Shown one piece after another: positions 41,053-51,385 of a stretch of 64,000 nucleotides of DNA. The stretch comes from Spiroplasma helicoides. Its GTDB lineage: Bacteria > Bacillota_I > Bacilli_A > Mycoplasmatales > Mycoplasmataceae. A program made the position numbers and the translations under genes. Each line of letters opens with the position of its first letter. Position 1 is the stretch's first letter. The stretch lies in contig NZ_CP017015.1 in NCBI RefSeq assembly GCF_001715535.1, forward strand, positions 1,116,001 through 1,180,000, read 5' to 3'. The notes beneath the pieces were generated by a model. That model saw only the letters and a list, made by a program, of their open reading frames with translations, was not told where the DNA came from and did not search any database.

Positions 41053-41079
41053 GTTGGACTTCCAACTTATATTATTATA
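41053..41079 (-). promoter_or_regulatory. -10 box and leader hairpin of the 39856 gene
   Basis: TATAAT (41074-41079), 7 nt, GTTGG/CCAAC hairpin with a 4-nt loop, AATAGGAGG. Confidence 0.65.
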
Positions 41080-41133
41080 ACACTTTAAATGTATTTATAG
41101 TTTTAATCTTTTTTTAATTAAAATAAGAAAATA

Positions 41134-41159
41134 AAAAAGTGCTTTCAAACACTCTTTTA
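41134..41159 (-). terminator. Terminator of the 41174 gene
   Basis: Stem AAAAGTG/CACTCTTTT (one bulge) with an 8-nt loop. Confidence 0.65.
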
Positions 41160-41173
41160 TTGTTTATATCATT

Positions 41174-42133
41174 TTATTGATAAGTTGCTGCACTTACATT
41201 AAATGTTAAGTTAGAAGTAGCACCTTCATACTTAACTGTGATAACTACTGCTTGTTCAATTTTCGCTTTTGCTGTTAATGTAAATGTTTGAGCAGCATCT
41301 GTTCCACCAATTTCTCCAAGAGTTAAACTTGCTTCTGCTGTACCTAAGTCAACAGTAATTTTTCTAGAAGTTACTGGATTTTCAACTTTAACTGTAAATG
41401 TTTTTGGTTGTTTATCAGATAAATCCACTGGATTTGATGGTGCTTCACTAAATGATAGTACTGGTGTTTTTGCAACTTCAGCTTCACTAACTTTAACTGT
41501 AACATTTTTTGTCACATCTTTATAAGTTAAAACAATTGTTGCTGAATCACTTTTTGATTTACCTTTGTATGATACTGTAAATTTGTTTTTATTACTGCTA
41601 TCAGTTGCAACCTTAATATCTTCTAAGAATGTTTCTCCTGATTTAACAGCTGCAGTCATAACTGATGATCCATCACCGTTTTCAACTGTTACATCAAATG
41701 ATTTTGTTTCTCCAATTTTAACTTCTTGTGCATTTACATCTGGAATTGATGGTTTAGCTGCTTCAGCTGCTTTAAATGTTAAGGCAAAAGTAGCTTTTCC
41801 TGTAACTAGTGTGCTTTTTTCAGCTGCTGTTACAACAATACTTCCTGGTTTATCACTAGATTCAGCTGCTTTAAAATCGCTAAATGCTACATCTGTTGTT
41901 TCAACAACTGTAACAGTTAATTTTGCTTTAATTTGTGAAATAACCGCTTTTTTTGCTGCTGCTTCATCATTTGCATCTGGAGCTAATTTTAAACTATCTC
42001 CTGTTATTGTTGATAAATCTTTTTTAGTAGTAGCTGTTCCTTTGTCGTCGGCTTTTTTGTTACATGCAACTGCAACACTTCCACTTGTAGCAACTAGTCC
42101 AGTTGCTGCTAATAAACTTAAAAGTTTTTTCAT
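41174..42133 (-). CDS. Modular surface lipoprotein (A-Ig-Ig)
   Basis: 319 residues; standard signal peptide. A module (DLSTITGDSLKLAPDANDE, about 38-122) almost identical to the first module of 31339, an Ig-like C module (SIPDVNAQEVKIGETKSF, 130-218) and an Ig-like D module (PVLSFSEAPSNPVDLSD, 222-319). The leader is also the same subtype as that of 31339 (loop AGTAAAAAG), so promoter, signal sequence and first module appear to move as a unit. Confidence 0.8.
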   Translation of the reverse strand: MKKLLSLLAATGLVATSGSVAVACNKKADDKGTATTKKDLSTITGDSLKLAPDANDEAAAKKAVISQIKAKLTVTVVETTDVAFSDFKAAESSDKPGSIVVTAAEKSTLVTGKATFALTFKAAEAAKPSIPDVNAQEVKIGETKSFDVTVENGDGSSVMTAAVKSGETFLEDIKVATDSSNKNKFTVSYKGKSKSDSATIVLTYKDVTKNVTVKVSEAEVAKTPVLSFSEAPSNPVDLSDKQPKTFTVKVENPVTSRKITVDLGTAEASLTLGEIGGTDAAQTFTLTAKAKIEQAVVITVKYEGATSNLTFNVSAATYQ

Positions 42134-42153
42134 ATAATATATTTCCTCCTATT

Positions 42154-42185
42154 GTTGGCTTTTTACTCCAACTTTTTATATTATA
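42154..42185 (-). promoter_or_regulatory. -10 box and leader hairpin of the 41174 gene
   Basis: TATAAT (42180-42185), 7 nt, GTTGG/CCAAC with loop AGTAAAAAG, AATAGGAGG. Confidence 0.65.
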
Positions 42186-42248
42186 CTCCTTGAGTGTTAT
42201 TTTACAAGTTTTAAATTATCTATAAACCTTTTATTTAAGGGGTTATTT

Positions 42249-42294
42249 AAAAAAGTCTTTTATAACCATAAAATTGGTTAAAAAGACTTTTTAA
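42249..42294 (-). terminator. Terminator of the 42315 gene
   Basis: Stem AAAAAGTCTTTTATAACCA/TGGTTAAAAAGACTTTTT with small mismatches. Confidence 0.75.
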
Positions 42295-42314
42295 ATTGCT
42301 TATTATTTAAACAA

Positions 42315-43538
42315 TTAAGCTGTAACAGTAACTGTTAATTCAAAGCTTGCAGTTCCGTATTTAAATGTAACTTTAACTTCTTTATTTTCACTTACATCTG
42401 TCGCTGTAAGTTTAACAGTGTAAACTGTTCCTTCATTAGTTGCATTACCTGCTGATAATACTTCTTTATTAGTATCACCAATAGTTGTTGTAAATGATGT
42501 TCCAGAAGCTACTTTTGAAACAGTAACTTTAACATCTGCATTTCCGCTTTTTGCTATTGATAATGCTTTTGAAGTTGTTAAGTCAACACTTCCTGATTCC
42601 ACTTTTGTTATTGTTGCGTCAGTTTGTGATGCTTTTAAATTTAATGTAAATTCTACTGATTTTCCTTCAGTTAATTTTGTACTGTCTGATTTTGAAGTAA
42701 GTTTAATTTTACCTGCAGTACCACTTTGTGGTGCTGTAAAGTCTGAGCTACCAACTGTAAAGTCAGTACCTTTAACTACATCTACTCCTAATTTTTCTTT
42801 AACTTTAGCAATTGCTGCTGATTCGGCTGTTGCTTGTTGATTATCTGCAACTTCTAATTTTAAATCATTTCCTGTGATTGTTGATAAATCTTTTTTAGTA
42901 GTCGTTGCACTTTTAGTATATGTATAAGTTACAGTAACTGCTTTTTCAAATTTTGTTGAAGTTGATTTTGCTGTTAAAGTAGCTGAAGCTTTTAGATCTT
43001 TACCACTTGGTGTAGTCATATCAACATCATCTGCTGATAAGCTTAAACCTGAGTTTTTAGCATTTACTTGTTCTACAACTTCACCAACTGTTGGTGTATC
43101 ACCAACTCCTGAAAATTCTCCTAATTCTTTAGTTGTTATAGTACTTAAATCTTTTTTAGCTGCTGGTGCAACATATGTTAATGCAAATGTAGCTGTTTTT
43201 TTAGGTGTAAGTACTTTACTTGCGTCAGCTGCTGTTGCAACAATGCTTCCTGCTTTTGCTGATGTAGCTGCACTAAATGCACTAAATACAACATCAGTTG
43301 AGTCTTTTACATCAGTAGTTAATTTTAATTTTAATTTAATTTGAGCAAGAACTGCTGTTTTTGCTGCTGCTTCAGTGTTATCACTTGGTTTAACAGTTAA
43401 GTCAGCTCCTTTAATTGTTGATAAATCTGTTGATGCTGTAGTTGCTTTATCATCAGCTTTCTTGTTACATGCAACTGCAACACTTCCACTTGTAGCAACT
43501 AATCCTGTAGCTGCTAATAAACTTAAAAGTTTCTTCAT
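42315..43538 (-). CDS. Modular surface lipoprotein (A-B-A-Ig)
   Basis: 407 residues. Upstream in-frame codons exist to 43571 but would read through the leader hairpin and ribosome site, so the start is ATG 43538. A module (DLSTIKGADLTVKPSDN), B module (KELGEFSGVGDTPT), second A module (DLSTITGNDLKLEVADNQ with TDFTVGSSDFTAP) and an Ig-like unit (ATITKVESGSVDLTTSKAL). The first two modules are nearly the same as those of 33487. Last of the tandem array in map order and probably the first from the left promoter side. Confidence 0.8.
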   Translation of the reverse strand: MKKLLSLLAATGLVATSGSVAVACNKKADDKATTASTDLSTIKGADLTVKPSDNTEAAAKTAVLAQIKLKLKLTTDVKDSTDVVFSAFSAATSAKAGSIVATAADASKVLTPKKTATFALTYVAPAAKKDLSTITTKELGEFSGVGDTPTVGEVVEQVNAKNSGLSLSADDVDMTTPSGKDLKASATLTAKSTSTKFEKAVTVTYTYTKSATTTKKDLSTITGNDLKLEVADNQQATAESAAIAKVKEKLGVDVVKGTDFTVGSSDFTAPQSGTAGKIKLTSKSDSTKLTEGKSVEFTLNLKASQTDATITKVESGSVDLTTSKALSIAKSGNADVKVTVSKVASGTSFTTTIGDTNKEVLSAGNATNEGTVYTVKLTATDVSENKEVKVTFKYGTASFELTVTVTA

Positions 43539-43558
43539 ATAATATATTTTCCTCCTAT

Positions 43559-43585
43559 GTTGGTTTTCCAACTAATAGTATTATA
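43559..43585 (-). promoter_or_regulatory. -10 box and leader hairpin of the 42315 gene
   Basis: TATAAT (43580-43585), 7 nt, GTTGG/CCAAC with loop AAAA, then ATAGGAGG. Confidence 0.65.
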
Positions 43586-43898
43586 ACACTTATATTTTAT
43601 AATTTTAAGTTATTGAAATTAATAGCAGTATTTCTTATATTTAAAATAATTTTTAAATAAAGTGCTTTAACAAGAATCGAAGTTATAATTTTGGATTAAA
43701 CACCTCAAAATAAATATTTATGCTTATATTTTGATATGAAATAATGTTTATAAAAATTCCTGAAAAGTTTAAATTTTTGTCAATATTTTAAAAAGTGCTA
43801 CGATTATTGAATTGGTGATAGTTTTAAAAAATGTCTGTGTATTTATCATATTTAAAGTATTTTTGAAATTGTTATCCGTTGTAAAAAATATTAATAAA
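43586..43898. other. Intergenic AT-rich stretch, no gene seen
   Basis: Stops in all frames; no hairpin or repeat of note. Confidence 0.5.
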
Positions 43899-43899
43899 A

Positions 43900-43927
43900 T
43901 AAAAAAGTAGTTTATTCAACTACTTTG
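43900..43927 (-). terminator. Hairpin after the 43930 pseudogene
   Basis: Stem AAAGTAG/CTACTTT with a 9-nt loop. Confidence 0.55.
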
Positions 43928-43929
43928 AA

Positions 43930-44295
43930 TTAAATTGGATTGTTTGGAAGAGCAATAAATATTATAGCCCCACCATATAAGCATTTACTGTAATTTTTAA
44001 CCACTAATTCGTATTGATATGTATATCCATGATCAAAATAGGCTTTTTTACCACAAACATATTCATAATCGACATCCTTTTTGATGTTTATTGAAAATAA
44101 TGTTTTAATTTTACCAAGAACTAGTCTTTGTACTGCAGTTTTTGTATTGTTTGGGGGTTCCAAGTTTAGATCTTGTGTTTCTATTTTTTATAGATTAGCA
44201 AGTACTTTGTTGTTATTAGTCAAACATGAAACTGAAATTATAGTACTTTAAAACGAAATGCATGCACTTGACAAGATGCTTAGCAATTTTTTTAT
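43930..44295 (-). pseudogene. Chimeric lipoprotein remnant
   Basis: The upstream part matches the first 80 codons of the 45785-47221 gene almost base for base, but the start codon is ATA (44293-44295), and two Ser codons (TCA) have become TAA, one in the signal peptide and one before the ETQDL segment. After DVDYEYV it switches to a sequence like the end of the 44590-45783 protein (YSKCLYGGAIIFI versus DSKYLYGGKIINI). So it joins the front of one neighbour to the tail of the other. Confidence 0.75.
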
Positions 44296-44555
44296 AATGC
44301 TCACGCTATTTTTTACTATTTTTTTTAAAATAATTTATAAAGTGTTTTTAGTATAAATAAATATCTAATTACTAAGTTTTTAAATAATCAAAAAATATAT
44401 CATGATTCTTTATAAAACCTTATCGAGATTATTCTATTATTTGATTGATAAATCGAGGTAGAATAAAAAAATCTTATTAATTAAATAGTAATTAAGGTTT
44501 TTTATAATTTTTAATCATCACAAAGTTTTTTAGCTTTTTTAATTTATTTAAACAA

Positions 44556-44586
44556 ATAAAAAAGTAGGTTTCTAGCTACTTTTTTA
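44556..44586 (-). terminator. Terminator of the 44590 lipoprotein gene
   Basis: Stem AAAAAAGTAG/CTACTTTTTT with an 8-nt loop. Confidence 0.8.
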
Positions 44587-44589
44587 ATC

Positions 44590-45783
44590 TTACGATTTAT
44601 TTTTATATAAAATATTTATTATTTTTCCTCCATACAAATATTTACTATCATCTTTTGCAACTAAGTTGTAATAATATGTTCATCTTTTATCTCAAAATAA
44701 TCTTCGTACAAATACGTACTCATAATCAACATTTCTTTTTACACCTTTATACTTTCTTTCCAATCAAGCATCATATTCTGTTAACTTTTTTTCACTTGCT
44801 TCTAATGTATCTTCGTTTATTAATGAGCTTACTTCTTCGTAACCTGGCTCCGCATCAAATGGATCTGACTTTTGAGATAAATCATTATCATTATATTTTA
44901 AAATAAAAGTGGCCATTCCAGTAATCAAAAGATCACTTGTATAAATACCAATTATTACAGCATATCCGTCTGAATCTTTTGTTGCAGCTTTGAAGTTATT
45001 TTTTTCATCTCAAATGTTTAATGCAATATCAATTTGTGGCAAAACCTCTATATCTGATTTTATGTAATACTGGATAACCATAGCTGCTTCTTGCAATGCA
45101 TCAAATTTAGATATTGTTTTTGGCTTTAAAATTAATTCATCACCTTTCAAATCAGAAATGTCTTTGTTTATAAAAGGTTTTGATGTTGATGAGATTACAA
45201 AATCAGTTTCTCCCATAAGAAGTTTGCTAGTTTTAAGAGCACTTACATGAAGGCTTCCATCACTAGATTCAATTGCTTCCTTATAATTACTTAACTCATA
45301 ATCGTTATTTTCAATAGCTTTTGGACAATAATCCTTTATTAAATCTTTTGCCTTTTGAAAAATAGTTTCTTTATCACTTGAATTAGACTCTATTTTATTA
45401 TTTTTTATATTTTCTAATGAAAGTTTATTATCTTCTGGAAAACTATACTTAACTATAAAATGGGCCATACCCTTTGCTTTTGAACTATTTCTACTTGCGG
45501 TTAAAGTAATTAATCCATCTTCATTCTTACTAGCTAATTTACATGTATCTGTAAAATCTATTTCTGGGAGTAACTCAACTGAAAATAAAGTTTTTATTGT
45601 TTCAACTGCCGCATTTTCATAACTTGTTTTATTATTAGCTAAAGGATTTAAAATCAAGTTTTCATCACTTATTGACGACAAATCTACTGTTTTTTCAGAT
45701 TTATTTAAATTACATGCTTGTGTTGTAGAAATAAAACTTAAAGATAAACTTGTCATTCCCAAAACGTTAAATAATTTTTTCAT
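44590..45783 (-). CDS. Diverged modular lipoprotein
   Basis: 397 residues from ATG 45783 (behind AAGGTG) to TAA 44590-44592, using four TGA as Trp. Signal peptide MKKLFNVLGMTSLSLSFIST with lipobox TQAC. Three A-type modules can be traced (DLSSISDENLILNPLANN; a middle unit with YELSNYKEAIESSDGS; DISDLKGDELILKPKT) and a C-terminal unit of about 110 residues ending DSKYLYGGKIINILYKNKS. Its start is 1 nt after the stop of the 45785 gene, so the two form an operon. It has no GTTGG leader. Confidence 0.75.
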
Positions 45784-45784
45784 A

Positions 45785-47221
45785 CTAATTTTCACCTTCA
45801 ATCTTATAAGATAATGATGAAGATCCAGATAGTATTTTGCTTTCTCTGATAGATTTTACAAAAATTTTCTTATTTTTTAAATCTATATCTTCAATAGTAA
45901 AATCTTTACCTTCAACAGCGTTAGGAGATAATTCTTTAATAGTTTGTAGCGCGTATTGTTTTATAATTGTTTCTTCATTTTTATTACCAAAAACTTTTAT
46001 TTCACCATTGAACATACCAAGCAAGTCTGTTACATCTGGGTAATCTTTACTTAGTAATATCTTAAACAAAGCCGCCCCTTTAACCTTAAATAAAGCATTT
46101 GTTGGGAAATTATAAGAAGCAAATCCCATAATAAGTATTCTTCCATCTTTATCTTTTGTGGGATTCTTAAAATCTCCACCATCAGTAACAATTTGATAGT
46201 CTCTACCTTCAACTAAATCTACTCCAAATTTTTTGAGTAAAAATTCTTTTAACAACGCTTCGGTATCATCCAAACTATTTTTACTTGGTGCCAATATTAA
46301 ATCATCACCTTGTAAAGAATATAAATTATATTCTTTATCAGCATTTTCATCTGGATTTTCATTATATTGAACCTCAATTGTTTTTTCGCCAGTAAAAAAG
46401 ATACTATCATCTATTGCAGAAACTTTAACTGATCCTGCTTTTTCTTTGGAAGAATTTTTATATTCTGAAACCGTGTAGTCTACATCCGCTTCACAATACT
46501 CAGCTAAAGTTTTTAATTTTTTATCAACAATTGATTTAACAGATAAAAGTGTATTTGAATTTGGTAAAACTTGACTAACAGATCACTGACTCAAATCGAC
46601 TTTTTTAAATTCTTTTTTTACATATGTGTAATTTACAACAACACTACCTTCATACAATGCAGAGTCACTTTTAGCAGATAATGAAGCCTTTGTAGTTGTT
46701 GGATAATCACTATCAAATTGGACGTCTTGTGTAGTAAGATAAAATCCAGAGTTTAAAGTACTGATAACTTTTATAATATCTTCTAATTTTGGTAAATCAT
46801 AGTAACCTTCAATAGTTCCTAAATCCTTTTTAGAAATTGAGCTAATATCTTTTTTAGTATTATGATTTGTATTTGTTTCTACATATTTAGTGTTAAAAAC
46901 AGCAATACCTTTGATTTTCTCACTTTTTTCTAAAGCCATTATTTTATAAACACCTGGTGTTTGGGAAGTTGCTGATTCAAAAGTATAAACAAAATCAACA
47001 TCAGGTTTGATGTCTATTGAGAATAAAGTTTTAATTTTTTCAAGAACTAATCTTTGTGCTGCGGTTTTTGTATTGTTTGGTGGTTCCAAATTTAGATCTT
47101 GTGTTTCTATTGTTGATAGATCAGCAAGTACTTTGTTGTTATTAGTCAAACACGAAACTGAAATTGTAGTACTTGAAAAAGATATGCATGCACTTGACAA
47201 GATGCTCAGCAATTTTTTCAT
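45785..47221 (-). CDS. Diverged modular lipoprotein, first gene of a two-gene operon
   Basis: 478 residues. Start ATG 47221, 8 nt after AGGGTG; the signal peptide MKKLLSILSSACISFSSTTI leads to lipobox SVSC. A module (DLSTIETQDLNLEPPNN), B module (KKDLGTIEGYYDLPKLEDI), then further A-like units (DYTVSEYKNSSKEKAG; DYQIVTDGGDFKNPT; DFTIEDIDLKNKK). One internal TGA after DLSQ joins the halves. It ends at TAG 45785-45787 directly before the next lipoprotein gene. A 5' fragment of this gene is duplicated at 44080-44295. Confidence 0.75.
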
Positions 47222-47504
47222 AATGTTCACCCTATTTTTTACTCATTCTTTTATAATAATTTGTATAATTTTAATAAAAAGTTTTAAAATAAACTAATTT
47301 TATTATAACATTTTTTTAGTGTATATGAAAAGTTATTAAAAAAACTAAAAAAACTAGTCATATACTCTAGTTCATTAAGTTTTTTGATTTATTTATTTAA
47401 AGTTAAATAATCTTTGACTTTACAAAGTAATTTATTATGTTTTGATAGATAAATTAAAAAAAAGTAAATTGATAATATAATGGGGGGTGTTATAAACACT
47501 GATT

Positions 47505-47810
47505 AGAATAGTGGTGCCAATACATTTTTAAAAGCTATTATATTGTCGATATAATCAACAATTGCAAACATTTCTCTGCCACAATTAAATGAATTGGTAT
47601 AAGCAATTTAATAAATTCAATTAAAGTATCTCATTGGATTGATATAACTATTGCTTGGTAATAATCATTTTGTACATAATAGTAATCCAAGAAGTAATTT
47701 CCAGCAAATAAAGCAAAGGCTATGAAAAATAAAATTACAGCTTGAATTAAGTAAATATTTTTTATAAAACCAGATAATAATTTAATGCTACTTCTATTTG
47801 CTTAAAAATC
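47505..47810 (-). pseudogene. Membrane-protein remnant related to the 63682 gene
   Basis: One frame reads YLIQAVILFFIAFALFAGNY then DYYYVQNDYYQA; after ISIQ it continues only in another frame (YTNSFNCGREMFAIVDY..IIAFKNVLAPLF) with a TAA inside. Both parts align in order with the C-terminal piece at the right window edge (VQGLSLIILAFLFASGDYF, YTKSFDGGKRVYLIAYN, IPFKNVYAPLF). At least one frameshift and one nonsense codon are present, and the N-terminal part is missing. Confidence 0.65.
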
Positions 47811-48118
47811 TTTTTATACAACTTTAATTTAAAATAATGGTTAACAAACTATCTACAATTTATAAAATTTTTAGATAATATTTGCATTTTTTATTTCTTT
47901 TGATGAAAAGATTCTATAATAAATTTTTAAAAATCATTTTAAACACTAAAAGTTTTTTTTATTATTTTTATTTCTCCTGTTGTTATTTCTAACTTGTATA
48001 TCATATCTTTTATAATTATTTTTTAAAAAAGCTCATTTTTTCATAAATTTTTAATTAAACAAATTTTAAAATAACTTATTATATATAATAAAAAGTATAC
48101 TGTAATTTAAAAGTAAAA
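47811..48118. other. Intergenic AT-rich stretch, no gene seen
   Basis: Nothing coding in any frame and no RNA gene recognised. Confidence 0.5.
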
Positions 48119-48166
48119 TATCCTTATCTATAAAATATGTTAGTACATATTTTATAGATAAGGATA
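48119..48166 (-). terminator. Very long perfect hairpin at the end of the PTS operon
   Basis: 22-bp perfect stem TATCCTTATCTATAAAATAT... with loop TAGT, 17 nt after the epimerase stop codon. The following minus-strand sequence is T-rich. Confidence 0.75.
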
Positions 48167-48182
48167 TGGAAATAGATTTTTG

Positions 48183-48839
48183 TTAATAATTAACTTTCAT
48201 ATAAAAGTTGCTTACTCTATTTTTATAATCTTGCTCACCGAATAATCATGAACCAACAACAATTAAATCAACTTGATTTTCTGCTAGTTTATATATATTG
48301 TTTTCTCGAACTCCCCCATCAATTTGAATTAAGAAGTTTTTTTCTATTTTTAAATTTGCTAATCTTTCAATTGTTGTTCAAGCTTTTTGTTCAAATGATG
48401 ATCCTGCAAAACCTGGTCTAATACTCATAACAGTTACTAGGTCAACTATTTCTAAGTATTTTTCATAATCATCAAATTTATCATCTAAATCTATTGCTAG
48501 ACCAACTTTCAGTCCATTCACTTTTAAATTATTATAGATTTCTTCTAAACTTGATTTTTGTTTTGAAGAAAAGTGTATTGTTACATAGTCTCCATCTTTT
48601 AAAATATCTTGTATATTTTCAATGTCATTAACCATGCAATGAAGATCAATTATAATCTTTGGAAATTTTTCTTTAATTTTAGAAACCATTTGTGGGGCTA
48701 AACCAAGATTTTTGACATACTTACCATCCATCAAATCAAAGTGAATTCAATCAATGCCAGCTTCTTGTAAATCATAAAGCTCTTTTTCGAAATTTAGTAA
48801 ATCACAAGTCATTACTGATGGTGTTATTTTACATTGCAT
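48183..48839 (-). CDS. Ribulose-phosphate 3-epimerase family protein
   Basis: 218 residues, start ATG 48839, stop TAA 48183-48185. TIM-barrel epimerase motifs: SVMTCDLLNFEKEL near the N-terminus, WIHFDLMDGKYV (metal and acid site, about 29-40), DLHCMV, VMSIRPGFAG, and IDGGV with the phosphate-binding VVGSWLF near the end. Trp are TGA codons. It overlaps the IIB gene by 11 nt. Placement in an ascorbate-type PTS operon suggests it acts on a pentose phosphate formed after uptake rather than being the housekeeping Rpe. In other bacteria this step is done by UlaD/UlaE. Confidence 0.8.
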
Positions 48840-49110
48840 TTTCTTTAAAAAACTCGCTTAATTTTTCTTCAATTTCTTCTTTGTCCAATAAATTGTTCAA
48901 AACAATTTTATTTTCAAAGTCAATTGAATCTGCTAAATCTATTCCACAAATTACTGCATCAATAGATGGATCGCCATTATTAAATGAATTTAAGTTAGTA
49001 TGTTCTACTTCAATATCGTCTCTTCCCATTGATATTAATATGTCTCTTATAGACATTTCAATAATTAAGCTACTACCTAATCCTTGACCGCAAACTGCTA
49101 CAAATTTCAT
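48829..49110 (-). CDS. ulaB: PTS IIB component, ascorbate type
   Basis: 93 residues. The phosphorylated Cys lies in the N-terminal P-loop KFVAVCGQGLGSSLIIEM (Cys7), typical of IIB-Ula (SgaB) proteins, and the rest has the expected alternating strands (DAVICGIDLADS). It takes phosphate from IIA and passes it to the sugar on IIC. It sits 6 nt after the IIC gene stop. Confidence 0.85.
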   Translation of the reverse strand: MKFVAVCGQGLGSSLIIEMSIRDILISMGRDDIEVEHTNLNSFNNGDPSIDAVICGIDLADSIDFENKIVLNNLLDKEEIEEKLSEFFKENAM

Positions 49111-49116
49111 ACTACC

Positions 49117-50841
49117 TTATTCCTTTCTATACTCCAGTAATTGACTATCGTATTTTTTACTTATTTCTCTTACTTGTTTGTTATATTCTTTAGTTGCATT
49201 ATCGATTTTAACTCTTACTTCATCTTTTTCGGTTTTTGCTGATTTTTGTTTTAATTCATCATTTAGTTCTTTTATTTGTTTGCTATGATTAATTCTTGCT
49301 TCTTTTAATTCAGTAGCTTTATCTGTATATACTTTTTTGTTGTTTTCATATACATTTTTGTAATTTTGGTTTTTTAATCTCGCAATATGCATAATTGCGC
49401 TTATTCCAGGGAACATTGCTCATGCTGCTAATGTAATTCCTAATAATGCTCATTTACCCGCATATTTTGTTATTAATGCCGGAATAACTCCAACAATAAA
49501 ATCAGCATCACCTCATGTGATGTATGTTCTTGATCCTCCAGAACTAAATGCTGGTGTTAATCCTGAAACAATAAATAGATATGGTACCAGAGATATTATA
49601 AGACCATTTATAAATGCTCCAACTCAGCAACCAATAATTCCACCTTTTGCATTTCCAAATACACCACTTGTTGCTCCGGTAAAGAAATGAGGAACAACAC
49701 TTGGTATTACTATTGCTGCTCAAACTGATTCAGCTCCAACACTATTTGATATACCAATGTTAATTGCAAATGCTATAAATCCCCCAATAGTTGATGCTAT
49801 AAATCCCATAATTACAGCGTTTGGTGCAAATGGAAATACTATTGGACAATCAATACCAGGTTTTGAACCTCTAACAACTTTTTCAGCAAAACCTTTAAAT
49901 GCAGGAACTAGTTCAGCAATAAACATTCTAACCCCAATTAATAAAACCTCTACTCCAGCTGCGAATGTGAAAGCTTGTATTATTCCTTGTGCAATTGGTG
50001 AATCATTTTGTCCTAAAATTCCAGCCGCCACCATTGCTTCAAATCCTTTTACTCCTCATGCAGTATAGTAAACTATACTAAATAGAATAAACATAGTTAA
50101 TGCTATAGAAACGTTTGTATTTCTTAAAAATGCTAATCCTTTTGGGAAGTTTATTTCTTCTGTTGATTTAACATTTCCTTTTTTCATTTTATAAATCAAT
50201 TCTCCAATATATCCACTTAATGCATATGTAATTGATCCTGTATGTGCAACAGCTAAGCTGTTACCTTTTGTTATTATTTTTGAATGTCTGTTTAATAATG
50301 CTGGTGACAATACCATTCACATTGAAACTAATAATGATCCGGTTAAAACTATTAATCAAACATCTTGCGTATCTTTAATACCTCCAAGGTATAGAACACT
50401 TGCTATCATTGTTGAAAAGTATCAAGCACTGTGTCCTGTTAGATAAATATATTTTAAGTTTGATAATTTAGCAATCAGAACATTCAATAATAAAGCAAAT
50501 ACCAATATTAGTGAACCTGCTGTTGCAATTTGTGCTAATCCTTCTTGAGCAAGGTGTAGTCCTGGCATAACATCGTTGTTTGCCAATCATCCTTCTCTAC
50601 CAAATAATAAGTTAAATGCAGACCCAAATTTTCCAATTGATCCAGCAATAATTCCTGCTCCTCCACCAATTATCAAGAAACCGATAACTGTTTTAAAAAC
50701 TGAGGTCAGAATTTCTGTAAATTTCTTACGTTGTACTAAACAACCAATCAGAGCAAATAAACCAATTATTAAGGCTGGTGTACCAAAAAAACCATTAATA
50801 AAATTTAAACCCTGTTCTTTGAACGTAGTTAATAAATTCAT
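49117..50841 (-). CDS. ulaA: PTS IIC component, ascorbate type, with coiled-coil tail
   Basis: 574 residues after joining across several TGA-coded Trp. Many membrane spans and clear UlaA landmarks: [53 protein letters not shown], and [14 protein letters not shown]. UlaA proteins are usually about 460-485 residues; this one adds a charged helical tail of about 95 residues ([20 protein letters not shown]...), predicted as a cytosolic coiled coil. It imports L-ascorbate or a related sugar acid. Start behind AAAGGGATG. Confidence 0.85.
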
Positions 50842-50861
50842 TCTCTCATCCCTTTCTTTAT

Positions 50862-51299
50862 TTATTTAAAATATTGTTTACTAATTGATAAGTAGTTTTC
50901 GTAGTCTTTTACACCATCTAATTCTTTGACAAATTGTTTATTAGACATTTCTTTTGCGAAATTAGATAGTATTTCTATATGATCTTGTGAATTGATAGCT
51001 GTTAGAAAAAAACAATGTTTAACTTTGTGTCTTTCATCACTTGAAAAGTTTATTTCTTTACCTAAATTTATAAATAACAAGTTTGTTTTTAAATTTTCTC
51101 CACCAGGTGCTATATGAACAAGAGCAATTTCTTTTGAAATAATAAAATAGAATCCTAGTTTATCAATTTCTTTTAATAGAGCTTCATGATATTTATTTGT
51201 GACAATGTTTTTTTCTTTTAAATAGCTTGTACCTATTTTTAAAAGTTCTTTTCAATCCTTTACCTCAGGAACATATAAAAAGTTTTCTTTTTCAACCAT
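50862..51299 (-). CDS. ulaC: PTS IIA component, mannitol/fructose-like fold
   Basis: 145 residues, start ATG 51299 behind GGAGGATTG. The phosphorylated His is in EIALVHIAPGGENLK (about residue 61), as in IIA components of the fructose/ascorbate group. First gene of the operon IIA-IIC-IIB-epimerase, so it receives phosphate from HPr and gives it to IIB. The N-terminal Trp is encoded by TGA. Confidence 0.8.
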
Positions 51300-51385
51300 T
51301 CTCAATCCTCCTTCTACTTAACTTAAATTTATTATAAAATATGGAAAAAAACTTTGTATTTTTTTCTAAAAATAGAAAATTATTA

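Noticed and set aside
30439-42137. Long plus-strand open frames opposite the lipoprotein genes (up to 190 codons)
   Set aside because: They mirror the Ala/Thr/Lys-rich antisense codons, lack ribosome sites and repeat wherever a module repeats, so they are shadows.
29958-43538. CRISPR-like regular spacing of repeated GTTGG...CCAAC elements
   Set aside because: Elements are 0.7-1.5 kb apart, each before a gene start, with no short spacers and no cas genes.
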